Positions 43,219 through 54,331 of a stretch of DNA of 64,000 bases are shown here, one piece after another; the first letter of the stretch is position 1, and every line of letters starts with the position of its first letter. The translations under genes were made by a program, and so were the position numbers. Where the stretch lies: the NCBI RefSeq assembly GCF_036417845.1, contig NC_089978.1:143406007-143470006 (forward strand). The letters run 5' to 3'. The notes under the pieces are model-generated. The model saw nothing but the letters and a program-made list of their open reading frames with translations. It was not told the origin of the DNA and made no database searches. The DNA is from Apteryx mantelli (taxonomy: Eukaryota; Chordata; Aves; Apterygiformes; Apterygidae).

Positions 43219-45910
43219 ATGGGGGAAGGGAAGAGTTATAGTGCCAGGGTAGCTGGCAAAAGACTGCTCAAGTCAGGATGCCTCCAGCAGGTGAATGCAG
43301 CCAGGGAAGTGCGCATGGGATGTGGCTATGGAGGACCCTCTTTTACCCCTCCTGGGAAACCTGCATGCTCAATCACCTCCCTGAAATGCCTGTACACCAA
43401 TGCACGCAGCTTGGGGAACAAACAGGAAGAACTAGAGATATGTGTGCGGTCACAGGGCCATGATCTCATTGCCATTACAGAGACATGGTGGGATAGCTCG
43501 CATGACTGGAGTGCTGTCATGGATGGCTACGTGCTTTTTAGGAAAGACAGACCAGGAAAGCGAGGTGGTGGAGTTGCTCTTTAGGTGAGAGAGCAACTGG
43601 AATGTATTGAGCTGTGCCTAGGGGTGGATGAAGAGCGAGTCGAGAGCTTATGGGGAAGGATTAAAGGGCAGGCTAGCATGGGGGACACTGTGGTGGGTGT
43701 TTACTACAGGCCACCTGATCAGGATGAGGAAGTCGATGAGGCCTTCTACAGACAGCTGGAAGTAGCCTCACGATCCCAGGCCCTGGTTCTCATGGGGGAC
43801 TTCAACCACCCCGATATCTGCTGGGGAGACAACACAGCTAGGCACAAACAGTCCTGGAGGTTCCTGCAGAGCATTGGTGACAACTTCTTGACACAGGTGG
43901 TGGAGGAGCCAAGGAGGAGAGGTGTGCTGCTGGACCTCGTACTAACAAACAAAGAAGGACTGGTGGAAGATGTGAAGGTCGGGGGCTGCCTTGGCTGCAG
44001 TGACCATGAGCTGGTGGAGTTCAGGATCCTGCGAGGAGGAAGCAGGGCACCAAGTAGGATCGCAACCCTGGAGTTTAGGAGAGCAAACTTTGGCCTCTTC
44101 AGGGACCTCCTTGGAGGAATCCCATGGGTGAGGGCCCTAGAAGGAAGGGGGGTCCAAGAGAGCTGGTTAATATTCAAACATCACCTCCTCCAGGCTCAAG
44201 AGCGGTGCATCCCTATGAGTAGGAAGTCAAGCAAAGGAGGCAGGAGACCTGCATGGATGAGCAAGGAGCTCCTGGCAAAACTCAACCAGAAGAAGGAAGT
44301 ATACAGAAAGTGGAAAGGGGGCCAGGCCACTTGGGAGGAATATAGGAACGTTGTCAGAGTATGCAGGGATGCGACGAGGAAGGCTAAGGCCCATTTGGAA
44401 TTAAATCTGGCAAGAGATGTCAAGGACAACAAGAAGGGCTTCTTCAAATACATCAGCAGCAAGAGGAAGACTAGGGAAAATGTGGGCCCTTTGCTGAATG
44501 CGGTGGGTGCCCTGGTGACGAAGGATGCAGAGAAGGCAGAGTTACTGAATGCCGCCTTTGCTTCAGTCTTTCCTGCTCAGGCCAGCCCTCAGGAACCCCA
44601 GATCCTGGAGGCAAGAGAGAAAGTCTGGAGAGAGGAAGACTTTCCCTTGGTCGAGGAGGAGTGGGTTAGAGATCATTTAAGCAAACTTGACACCCACAAA
44701 TCCATGGGACCCGATGGGATGCACCTACGAGTGCTGAGGGAGCTGGCGGACATTATTGCTAAGCCACTCTCCATCATCTTTGAAAGGTCCTGGAGAACAG
44801 GAGAGGTGCCTGTGGACTGGAAGAAAGCCAATGTCACCCCAGTCTTCAAAAAGGGCAAGAAGGAGGACCCAGGGAACTACAGGCCAGTCAGCCTCACCTG
44901 CATCCCTCAAAAGGTGATGGAGCAGCTCATCCTGGAGGCCATCTCCAAGCATGTGGAGGACAAGAAGGTGATCAGGAGTAGTCAGCATGGCTTCACCAAG
45001 GGGAAATCATGCCTAACCAATCTGATAGCCTTCTATGATGGAATGACTGGCTGGGTAGATGAGGGGAGAGCAGTGGATGCTGTCTACCTTGACTTCAGGA
45101 AGGCTTTTGACACTGTCTCCCATAGCATCCTCATAGACAAGCTCAGGAAGTGTGGGTTAGATGAGTGGACAGTGAGGTGGATTGAGAACTGGCTGAATGG
45201 CAGAGCTCAGAGAGTTGTGATCAGTGGCACAGAGTCTAGGTGGAGGCCTGTAGCTAGCGGTGTCCGGTCTTGTTCAACTTCTTCATCAGTGACCTGGATG
45301 AAGGCACAGAGTGCACCCTCAGCAAGTTTGCTGAAGATAAAAACTGGGAGGAGTGGCTGATACGCCAGAGGGCTGTGCTGCCATTCAAAGAGACCTGGAG
45401 AGGCTGGAGAGGTGGGTGGAGAGGAACCTCATGAAGTTCAACAAAGGGAAGTGCAGGGTCCTGCACCTGGGGAGGAATAACCCCATGCACCAGTACAGGC
45501 TGGGGGTTGACCTGCTGGAAAGCAGCTCTGAGGAAAAGGCCCTGGGAGTGCTGGTGGACACCAAGTTAAGCATGAGGCAGCAATGTGCCCTTGTGGCCAA
45601 GAAGGCCAATGGTATGCTGGGGTGCATCAGGAAGAGTGTTGCCAGCAGGTGGAGGGAGGTGATTCTCCCCCTCTACTCAGCCCTGGTGAGGCCACATCTG
45701 GAGTACTGCGTCCAGTTCTGGGCTCCCCAGTACAAGAGGGATGTGGCACTACTGGAGCAAGTCCAGCGAAGGGCTCCTAAGATGATTAGGGGACTGGAGC
45801 ATCTCTCTTATGAGGAAAGACTGAGAGAGCTGGGCCTGTTTAGCTGGGAGAAGAGAAGGCTGAGAGGAGATCTTATCAACGTGTACAAGTATCTGAAGGG
45901 AGGGTGTTGA
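43219..45910 (+). pseudogene. CR1-B ORF2: endonuclease/reverse transcriptase, broken
   Basis: The ATG at 43219 opens the endonuclease (TNARS, TETW, GDFNH and SDHELVEF landmarks), followed by RT blocks ([30 protein letters not shown] with the motif A Asp). Lesions: in-frame TAG at 43582-43584; about 22 nt missing at 45263/45264, where older copy CR1-C still has them, removing the VPQG block and shifting frame; the polymerase box reads F-A-E-D (45327-45338) and is followed by another frame change; and an extra TGA at 45908-45910 arose by a C-to-T change relative to CR1-A. The first three are shared with CR1-A. No active enzyme is encoded. Confidence 0.9.
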
Positions 45911-46193
45911 GAGGATGGGACCAGGCTCTTTTCAGTGGTGCTGAGCGACAGGACGTGAGGCAACGGGCACAAACTGAAACACAGACACTTCCATCTGAAC
46001 ATGAGGAAAAACTTTTTCACTGTGAGGGTGACAGAGCACTGGAACAGGTTGCCCAGAGAGGTGGTGGAGTCTCCTTCTCTGGAGATATTCAAAACCTGCC
46101 TGGATGCGATCCTGTGCAATGTGCTCTAGGTGACCCTGCTTGAGCAGGGGGGTTGGACTAGACGATCTCCAGAGGTCCCTTCCAACCTCAGCG

Positions 46194-46217
46194 ATTCTGT
46201 GATTCTGTGATTCTGTG
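46194..46217 (+). repeat. CR1 3' octamer tail, three ATTCTGTG units
   Basis: Three tandem octamers at the 3' terminus of CR1-B, as is typical for this LINE family, which lacks a poly(A) tail. CR1-A has barely one unit left. Confidence 0.95.
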
Positions 46218-46219
46218 AT

Positions 46220-49200
46220 CTATTACTTTTGGCTATATAGGGACGAACTGAAGTTTCTGTCAATCTGAAGTCTCTCCAAAGTGCTCATCTGTAAATTTTA
46301 TATGTGAAGAATATTATGGTTTTAAGTCCATTTGAAAATTGGAAAATCTTACACAAAGGACTGAATACAGATTTTTTACAAGTGATCATTAATAGCGTTT
46401 TTCTCAGTTTTGCATCCGTAGCATGAGATCATGGGTTATGATTTGCAGAAGTCTCAGGCGCTCATGGCTGTAATTTAAATCAATTGTTGCTGTCCTTAAA
46501 CATATGAAGTACTGTAAAATATTAATTCCTGTAAAAAATCAGGTTCTAGATGCCTCTAAACTGACATTTAAAACTAGTGGATTCTTTGACCTCAGGTCTT
46601 CAGCTGCCATCAGTAACACTCTCCTTATCTACTAGATATTTGTGAGAATAAATTCTCACATAATGTAATAATCGAGAAACACCCCGGCACTCTCTTGCTA
46701 AAAACTCTGAAGAAGGAAAAAAATATATAAAAGGGCAAAGAGAAAATTAATAATTTTATTTTCAGAGCAATATTTGAACAGCATGCAGTAAAAAAGCTAG
46801 ATTCTGAATGAGAAAAAAAAAATGTTAAGAGAGTATCATCCACCTTAGGTACTGAATGAAGTGGGTTCCTTTTGGAAATTAGTCTAAGATGGCCTCAAAC
46901 ATAAGGAAAACAGCAGAACATTTCCTAACAAAAATAGGTATCCACAGTACACAGTAGCTGTCCTATGATGCATGGCAGTGTTTTCTACAAGGCAGTGAAC
47001 TTGAAGATGGTGTGAAGGACATTGGGAGGTACATGCTTTTGTTGATAGTGTCTGTTGCTATATAGATATGCAGTACACCATGTAGACAGGCTAGTATGGA
47101 CACGTCCTTTTAGTTGATAAAAAACACTGTCAAGAAATGTGTGAAAAAGTGTTTACTTTGGATGTTTCTTGACAATAATACTACACCTGCAATCCAAGAG
47201 GAACGGTCTGCAGTTCTGTTTTATAGTAAAATTATTTATATACATGTGTTATATTTGAGGCTGAACAATGTTTCATATTACATACTTTCATGTTTCTTTT
47301 TTATAGGACTTTTTGTGTTATGTTTACATGGAACATCATATTTATTCTGAATTCTGTAGCTAAGGATGTTTTGTTATGATGAAATTGACATTTCTTCATA
47401 CCCAGAAATAATAGTATCTCTATGATGTAGGCAGCCTAAGATTTATGGGTCCTTAAATACTCATTTTCTTGCTTTTAAGTACTTTGCTTTTCTAAATGAG
47501 GTGATAGATAACTGCAGTGTTCACACAGATATGAGAGGAGGAATCTGAACTAGTGCATGCATTTAAGTATAGTTTTTTTATCTGCATTTGATCTGACTGC
47601 AAAGAACTCCATTTGAAGAATGTATATTTGTATTATTAACCTGTTTTACGGTATACCTCTATAAATACAGAGATTTTGGCAAATGTGAATGCACTGTGTA
47701 TACACACTGTATAACCTCCCTGTGTTTGTTTCTAGCTATGGCTAATGCCTTTGGGGCTTTGTTCTTTTTTGGCAAGTCACTCAATTACCAAAGGTGGGAA
47801 AAAAATGTTCTTTTATCAGATCCTGATATTTTCTTCCATTTTTTGAAAACTAAACAATTTTTTTATCATTTAATATTATTTTATTATTTATAATGAAAAT
47901 ATTTTCTAATAATTTCATTGATTGAAAAAATAATTTTCAAGGTACAGAAAAAGTTCTTAAAGGTTTTTATCTATGCCTGGGAAACAAGCTCCTCTATGCA
48001 TTGTTATCAAGATATAGTCACATTTTGTGGTATGATATCCTGTGATATCAATAAATAGATAGAAGATCACAAGACATATGGGACACAAAAGATTAATAAA
48101 GGAAGAACTATTATAATATATTTTAACCTCAGAAAGATACTAGACTTTTAGAACACTCTCCAGGTGTCACAGTACCAGAGATACATGTTGGCTGTTTGTT
48201 TGGGATTTTTGTTAAATCTGTGTATGTGCTTAGGATACCTATATCAGCCCTGTAGTATTTCTCCTTCATATTAAATAATGGAAAACCTACCACCTGTGGG
48301 ACTGTAAGACCATTTTTCAGAAAAATTCAGGTTTTTGCTAAGAGAGTTTTGCTAAGAGGTTTTGCTAAGAGAGGTAAGATTTCTCTCTTTAGTCATAACA
48401 TAAAGAACTAATTTTGTGTTTAAATTGTTGTACTTAACAGAGAGCATCATTACACACATTTAGTGGTGAATCTTCCCTAATTGAGACTAGGTACTCACAT
48501 CCACTCAATATTCATTGTTCCAAATGCTTCTCGTTTACACTTGAGGATCTTGCCAGTAGCACACATTACTGCTTTAAATGAAGACACCAAAAAAAGATGG
48601 AGGAAAACCTTTGACATCAATGTGAATTGAATTGGGTCCCTGATTGTCCATGGGAAAATACCTCAATGGTTTTGTTTAACTGTCGTGCATTATCTTCAAA
48701 TATAGCTGACAAGTGAGATTTTAAGGAGATTTACTTGGTGTAGGGTGAGGGGAAGCTTGAAAGGAGCATTAACAAGGTGTTTTTAAGTTGATGGGGAAAG
48801 AAAATAATCAGAGCTTAGAATTTCTTAGTGGAACACACCTCAGTAGTGTAGTTTCATACTTTGCAAAAGCACTGTGTCCGTGACTTTGCAACAACTATGA
48901 AAATCTTCCATTCCTCCCAATCTTTCAAGCTGAAGAGGCATGGAGGTTAAAACCAGACTTTATAATGGAAGTTTGTTGCTGATTCAAAGGTTACGTGTTA
49001 TCGATGTTACCCTCTGTAACATCAATTTTCCCTAGAGTCTTCTCAGCCGAGTAATGACTTAGCCCAGTGTTGCTTCATTTAGATCATTAGCTAGCAGACT
49101 GAAAAGTTGTCCTTCTATTTAGAAAAATAAAGTTCAAAATGTTGATCATAAAATAATGAGGGAACATCATTCCTCCTGTTCTTTCTTTGATATAATTCTC

Positions 49201-52200
49201 TTCCGGGAGTTTATTACAAGAAGACATTTAAAAACTTGCATCTCTGCAGCTAACTTTACATATCTTGTTGAATAATGCAGGCTATAGTTTTAAAAATACT
49301 TAAACTGGCACTGCTGGAAAAAAATAAAAGAAAAATAAGTAGTGCTACTCTACCCATTCCCAATACAAGCTGTTCTTTCCCTCTGTGTTGGCAGAAGTTT
49401 TCTGCAGCTGAGGTCAAAGAACTGGTTTGGATTAATACTAACCATTATATTTCTTTGCCAGAATGGTTTTAACCTAGATGCATTTTGTGTTCAGGTTCAC
49501 CACATGGCTGCAGAAACAATTCTGCCAGCTCAAGGGAATAGCAGCACAAAGACCAGAGTAAAGCTCTAAATCAAAGCTATTTTCATTTAATGGCAACCTT
49601 GCTTTAGCTGCTGTGAGACTTTATGGGTCCACAAGTTACAGTTGGATGAATAATGTAGGCTATGTCTAAATTGTCTTTGGTAGCTGCAGTGAAGACCATT
49701 CCATGGCTCTTAGGGCAGACAGCAACCCTGGTTTGAACTGGATAGGTCATGCCTGTATTGCACAGCGATCTCAGTGCTCAGGAAGTATCACAGAAATGTT
49801 TGTGTGTCATTTGTACAGGCTTCTCTAGTGTGAACCAGTCTGCCTCACATATTCCCAGTGACCACATCATCACACTTAAGAAAAAGGACTGTAACCACAG
49901 CTTCCGCCTAGCTATTCTTTGGTACTAATTGCACAGTGATGTTGCATACTGCTGTTAGTGAATCTGATCAGGACAACAGGCTTAGGGCTCTAAAGATCAT
50001 ACAGGATAAATTGAGATGATCTGCAATGTGAAGTGACCTGCACGTTAGCCTCTGAGAGTAATATTGTGGGAAAGTGAGTTAAGAAGCTGGAAACTGTCCA
50101 CAGTACATGCAAAGTTTGTGTGCATTATTTCCGTTTTTTTTTTTTCTTCTGAATTTGTGGAGAGCAGCAAAGTAAGGAAAGATCCTGGATGTAGAACTTC
50201 AGAATTCCCTCCACCTCATTGTAATGCCCCCTGCAATCCTTTTCTTACAGTTTTGTTTATGTTACAGCAGAAGGAAGCTAGACTTCTAGCTAGACAGTGC
50301 TGTGGCACTCTGACATTTGGGGACCCAGAAGCACAATATGAAGTACACATCTCAAGTGAAAAAACACATGAACTAGAAAAGAAGAAGGTGCAAGTAAAAA
50401 TGAATTCATTAAGAAAAGTGAAAGAGAGACAATGCATTTTCTGGTAGGATTTGAAAAAATTATAATGAGGCAAAGAATAAATGGTTCAGTGAAAAAGCTC
50501 AACACAGGGCAAATTATTGTGCTTGAAACTCAGCTATCAGCAAGAGGACAGAGCTGTAACTGTTGTCTTGAAAGGAAAAGAAACTATGTGAGCAGCAGCT
50601 CACAGGCTTAAAATGCTCAATGATGCCAGACTCCCAAGATGTGAGAAGGCAGCAGTGAATACAGTTGGTCAAGGGCCTTTTTCCCTACCTTCCACCATGA
50701 CCTACACAAGCCATATTGTTGCTCTTGACAATGGACCTAAAGATCCTAGAATTTGTCAGTGGCAGCTAATGTGAAGGAGATACAAAGTTATGCAAAGTGT
50801 GAAGGCTACAGAAAGACTTTATATTATATTTTAAGGAGAATACAGATAATGTTGCAAGTGAAATATAGAAAAAAATGAAAAGGTGAATTTTTGGTTGTGA
50901 CTACATATTTGTAACTGAATCCATTTTCAAACCCAACAGAATAGATGTTTAATATTTATCTGTGATACTTAAAAACCTCCAAACTGTCTTTTGTTTCCTC
51001 CTTTAGGGAAGCTAGAAAGATTTTGAACTCTATTATCAATATTTTTTCCACCTTCCTGTGCTCAGGACAAGTGTCCTTGAAAGGGCAGCAGTTTTGGATT
51101 TGCTGATTGTCATGTAGACAAGGATGTTTTCAAAATAAAAGCACATAATCCATTTGTAAATCTTCCTGAATATATGAAAGTATAATCAGACTGACTCAGA
51201 CAGCCAAACTATGGTATATCTCATTTGAATTCTCTCTTCCCCCAGGCCTTGTCTACAAGAAATATGCATACATTGTACCTGTAAGTAGAAAACATGAATG
51301 ATAACGATGCTCAGCCCTGGTGGAGTTCTGAATGTGTTTTAGTTTCAAATGCACCTGAGCATTTACCTTTTTCATATCCTGGTTGTAGCTGTAGCTTCCC
51401 TATATAATGCCTTTTTTGTAGCCAGACAGTATAGTCCTGAAGCAACACAACCTTCCATTGCCCCATTTTTCCTTATTGTTGCTACCTGACAGTATTTCCT
51501 GCAGTAAGCTGTATGTTTATTGATTTGGTAGATGAACAGTGGTCTTGTATAGCCTACTCATGTGAGTAGTTCTTCCTTACAGGAAGAATCCTACTGAGTA
51601 CAGATATATTGGTTGTCTGAGTAAGATTTATGGGCCTTCCTTGTCTCTGTTCTAAGAAGTTTACTGATTTACTGATTACATTTACTGATCATTGTATATA
51701 CCAAACTGCTGGCTTTGTTTTAGATTTTCAGTATTACCTTTCATAGTCTATATGCAAATACTGACTACTTCTAGCATCTTTGCAGACAGTGTTCTTCATG
51801 GCTGGCTTCTTATATTACCTGTTTGAAGTGTCTTTCTTCACAATGGCAAGCATTTGAGGAAAAAATCTGCTACATTGTAAGTTCAAGGTCTCCAAGCCAC
51901 ACTCAGGGTGAGGTGCAAATAGTTCATGTGTTCCCATTGCTGGCAGCAGCAAAGATCATTTCTATGGTCATGGCATGTTGGGAATAATGGGAAGGCCTGA
52001 AGGAGATGATTGCTTGGACTTTGGAGAAGTGAGGGTGGGAAAACTGATCCTAGTAGGGTTGTGAAGGCCTGTAGAAAAGAAAGTCTCTTTCTCCCACTAT
52101 AGTTTGAGGGCTGTGATCTGCTTCTAGAGGGGCTTCATGGTGGCAATCATGGTTGTACTTCTCTGGACCATGTCCTTTGGCTGTAGATGGCCATGCTCTG

Positions 52201-52366
52201 AAAAGTGGGTGGCAGATACAGGTCCTTCTCTCCCAGTCCATTCCCCTCAACTTTCTCTATAGTTTAGAGATCCTGGCATCTCTTCATGTCCTGATGCAGG
52301 ATCTGAATGTGCATGTTTACTTGGTTCTGACCTGTCCATCTGCACTTCCATCTCTCTTGGGCAGTG
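46220..52366. other. Intergenic region between CR1-B and CR1-C
   Basis: About 6.1 kb, AT-rich, with no gene recognised. It includes a three-copy short tandem repeat at 48333-48373. The last ~350 bp before CR1-C (52020-52366) are more GC-rich and unrecognised. Confidence 0.55.
48333..48373. repeat. Three-copy 13-14 nt tandem repeat
   Basis: Three adjacent copies of TTTTGCTAAGAGAG; the middle one is 1 nt shorter. Confidence 0.8.
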
Positions 52367-54331
52367 GCAGGAGACCTGAACAGATGAACAAGTTGCTCCT
52401 GGCAAAACTCGGAAAGGAAGTATAAAGAAAGTGGAGGCAGGGACAGGTAACCTGGGAGGAGTATAGTGGCATTGAGCATGCAGGGACAGGGCTAGGGAGG
52501 CCAAAGCCCATCTGGAGTTTAATCTGATGAGGGTTGTCAAGGACAACAAGAAGGGCTTTTATGAGAACATTAGCAGCAAAAGGAAGACTAGGGGAAATGT
52601 GGGCCCGCTGCTGAATGGGGCAGGGGCCCTGGTGACAAAGAACATGGAAAAGGCAGAGATACTGAGCATCTTCTTCACCTAAGTCTTTACTGGTAAGACT
52701 GGCCCTCAGGAATCCCAGGCATTGGAGTCCAGGGAGAAAGTCTGGAGAAAGGAAGACTTTCCCTTGATGGAGGAGGATCAAGTTAGGGATCACTTAAGTA
52801 AACTGAACAGACACAAGTCCATGAGCCCTGATGGGATGCACCCACAAGTGCTGAGGGAGCTGGCTGATGTCATTGCGAGGCCACTCTCAATCATCTTTGA
52901 AAGGTTGTGGTGATCAGGAGAGGTGCCAGAGGACTGGAAGAAAGCAAATGCCACTCCAATCTACAAAAAGGGCAAGAAGGAGGACCCAGGGAACTACAGG
53001 CCAGTCAGCCTCACCTGCATCCCTGGAAAGGTGATGGAACAGCTTATCCTGGAAACCATTTCCAAGCACATGAAGGATGAGAAGGCAATTGGGAATAGTC
53101 AGCATGGATTCACCAAGGGGAAATCATGCTTAACCAACCTGATAGCCTTCTAGGTGGAATAACTGGCTGGGGTAGGTGATAGAAGAGCAGTGGATGTTGT
53201 CTACCTTGACTTCACTAAGGCTTTTGACATTGTCTCCCATGACAATCTCATAGGCAAGCTGATGAAGTACTGGCTAGATGAGCAAATAGTGAGTGTACCG
53301 AAAACTGGCTGAACAGCTGAGCTCAGAGGGTTGTGATCAGTGGTGCAAAGTCTAGTTGGAGACCTGTAACTAGCTGTGTACCCCAGGGGTCAGTACTGGG
53401 TCCAATTCTGTTCAACTTCATCAGTGATCTGGATGATGGGACTAAGTGCACCCTCAGCAAGTTTGCAACTGGAAGCAGTGTCTGATACACCAGAAGGCTG
53501 TGCTGCCATTCAGAGGGACCTTGACAGGCTGGAGAGATGGGCAGAGAGGAACCTCATGAAGTTCAATAAAGGGAAGTGCAGAGTCTTGCACCTAGGGAAG
53601 AATAACCCCATGCACCAATACAAGCTGGGGGCCGACCTGCAGGAAAGCAGCTGTGCTGAGAAGGACCTGGGGGTCTGGGTGGGCAACAAGTTGACCATGA
53701 GCCAGCAATGTGCCCTTGTGGTAAAGGAGGCCAACAGCCTCCTGGGCTGCATTAGGAAGAGCGTTGCCAGCAGGTCAAGGGAGGTGATTCTTCCCCTCTG
53801 CTCAGCCCTGATATGACCATGTCTACAGTGTTGTGCCCAGTGCTGGGCTCCCCAGTATAAGAGAGATAAAAACATACTGGAGTAAGTCCAGTGAAGGGCC
53901 GCAAAGATGATTAAGGAACTGGAGCATCTGTCATAGGAGATGAGGCTGAAAGAGCTGGATTTGTTTAGCCTGGAGAAGAGAAGGCTTAGGGGGGACCTTA
54001 TCAATGTGTATAAATACCTGATGGGAGGGTGTAAAGAAGACAGGGGCAGATCCTTCTCAGTGGTGCCCAGTGACAGGATGAAAGGCAACGGGCACAAACC
54101 GAAACAGGAAGTTCCATCCAAATATAAGAAAAAACTTTTACTGTGAGGATGGTTGAACACTGGAACAGGTTGCCCGAATGAGTTGTGGAGTCTCCATGCT
54201 TGGAGATATTCAAAACCCGACTGGACAGGGTGCTGAGCAACCTGTTCTAGGTGACCCAGCTTGAGCAGTGGGGTTGGACTAGATGATCTTTAAAGGTCCC
54301 TTCCAGCCTCAGCCATTCTGTGAGTCTGTGA
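52367..54331 (+). mobile_element. CR1 LINE copy C, older, 5'-truncated
   Basis: About 1.96 kb. Homology to CR1-B starts in the middle of ORF2 (GGCAGGAGACCTG, corresponding to about 44241) and ends with a decayed octamer tail (ATTCTGTGAGTCTGTGA). Many substitutions and indels separate it from CR1-A and CR1-B, so it is an older insertion, probably of another subfamily. Unlike A and B it keeps the CCCCAGGGGTCAGTACTGGG segment (53381-53400), the part deleted in the young copies. Confidence 0.93.
52390..53820 (+). pseudogene. CR1-C ORF2 remnant (reverse transcriptase)
   Basis: Fragments in several frames: [57 protein letters not shown], and after further breaks [20 protein letters not shown]. Stops and frameshifts are scattered (for example TAA near 52680 and TAG near 53151). 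The catalytic box region near 53460 is lost to a small deletion. No endonuclease part remains. Confidence 0.88.

Larger units (their letters stand above)
43050..46219 (+). mobile_element. CR1 LINE copy B, 5'-truncated within ORF1, young but disabled
   Basis: About 3.2 kb. It begins in the C-terminal part of ORF1, carries all of ORF2 and ends with three ATTCTGTG octamers (46194-46217), the CR1 3' hallmark. The left limit is set by the start of ORF1-like coding and is uncertain by tens of bases. It is nearly identical to CR1-A on the opposite strand: I find 4 differences from 43186 to 45844, but 12 or more in the last ~350 bp. It shares all the major ORF2 lesions with CR1-A. It lies about 11 kb upstream of the NUP50 promoter. 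Confidence 0.95.

Noticed and set aside
6664..46219. The two CR1 copies as one inverted segmental duplication
   Set aside because: 5' truncation points, 3' tails and flanking sequences all differ, so homology stops at the element limits.
50064..50447. 127-codon plus-strand ORF
   Set aside because: Composition resembles random intergenic translation; no recognisable domain, start context or neighbour support.
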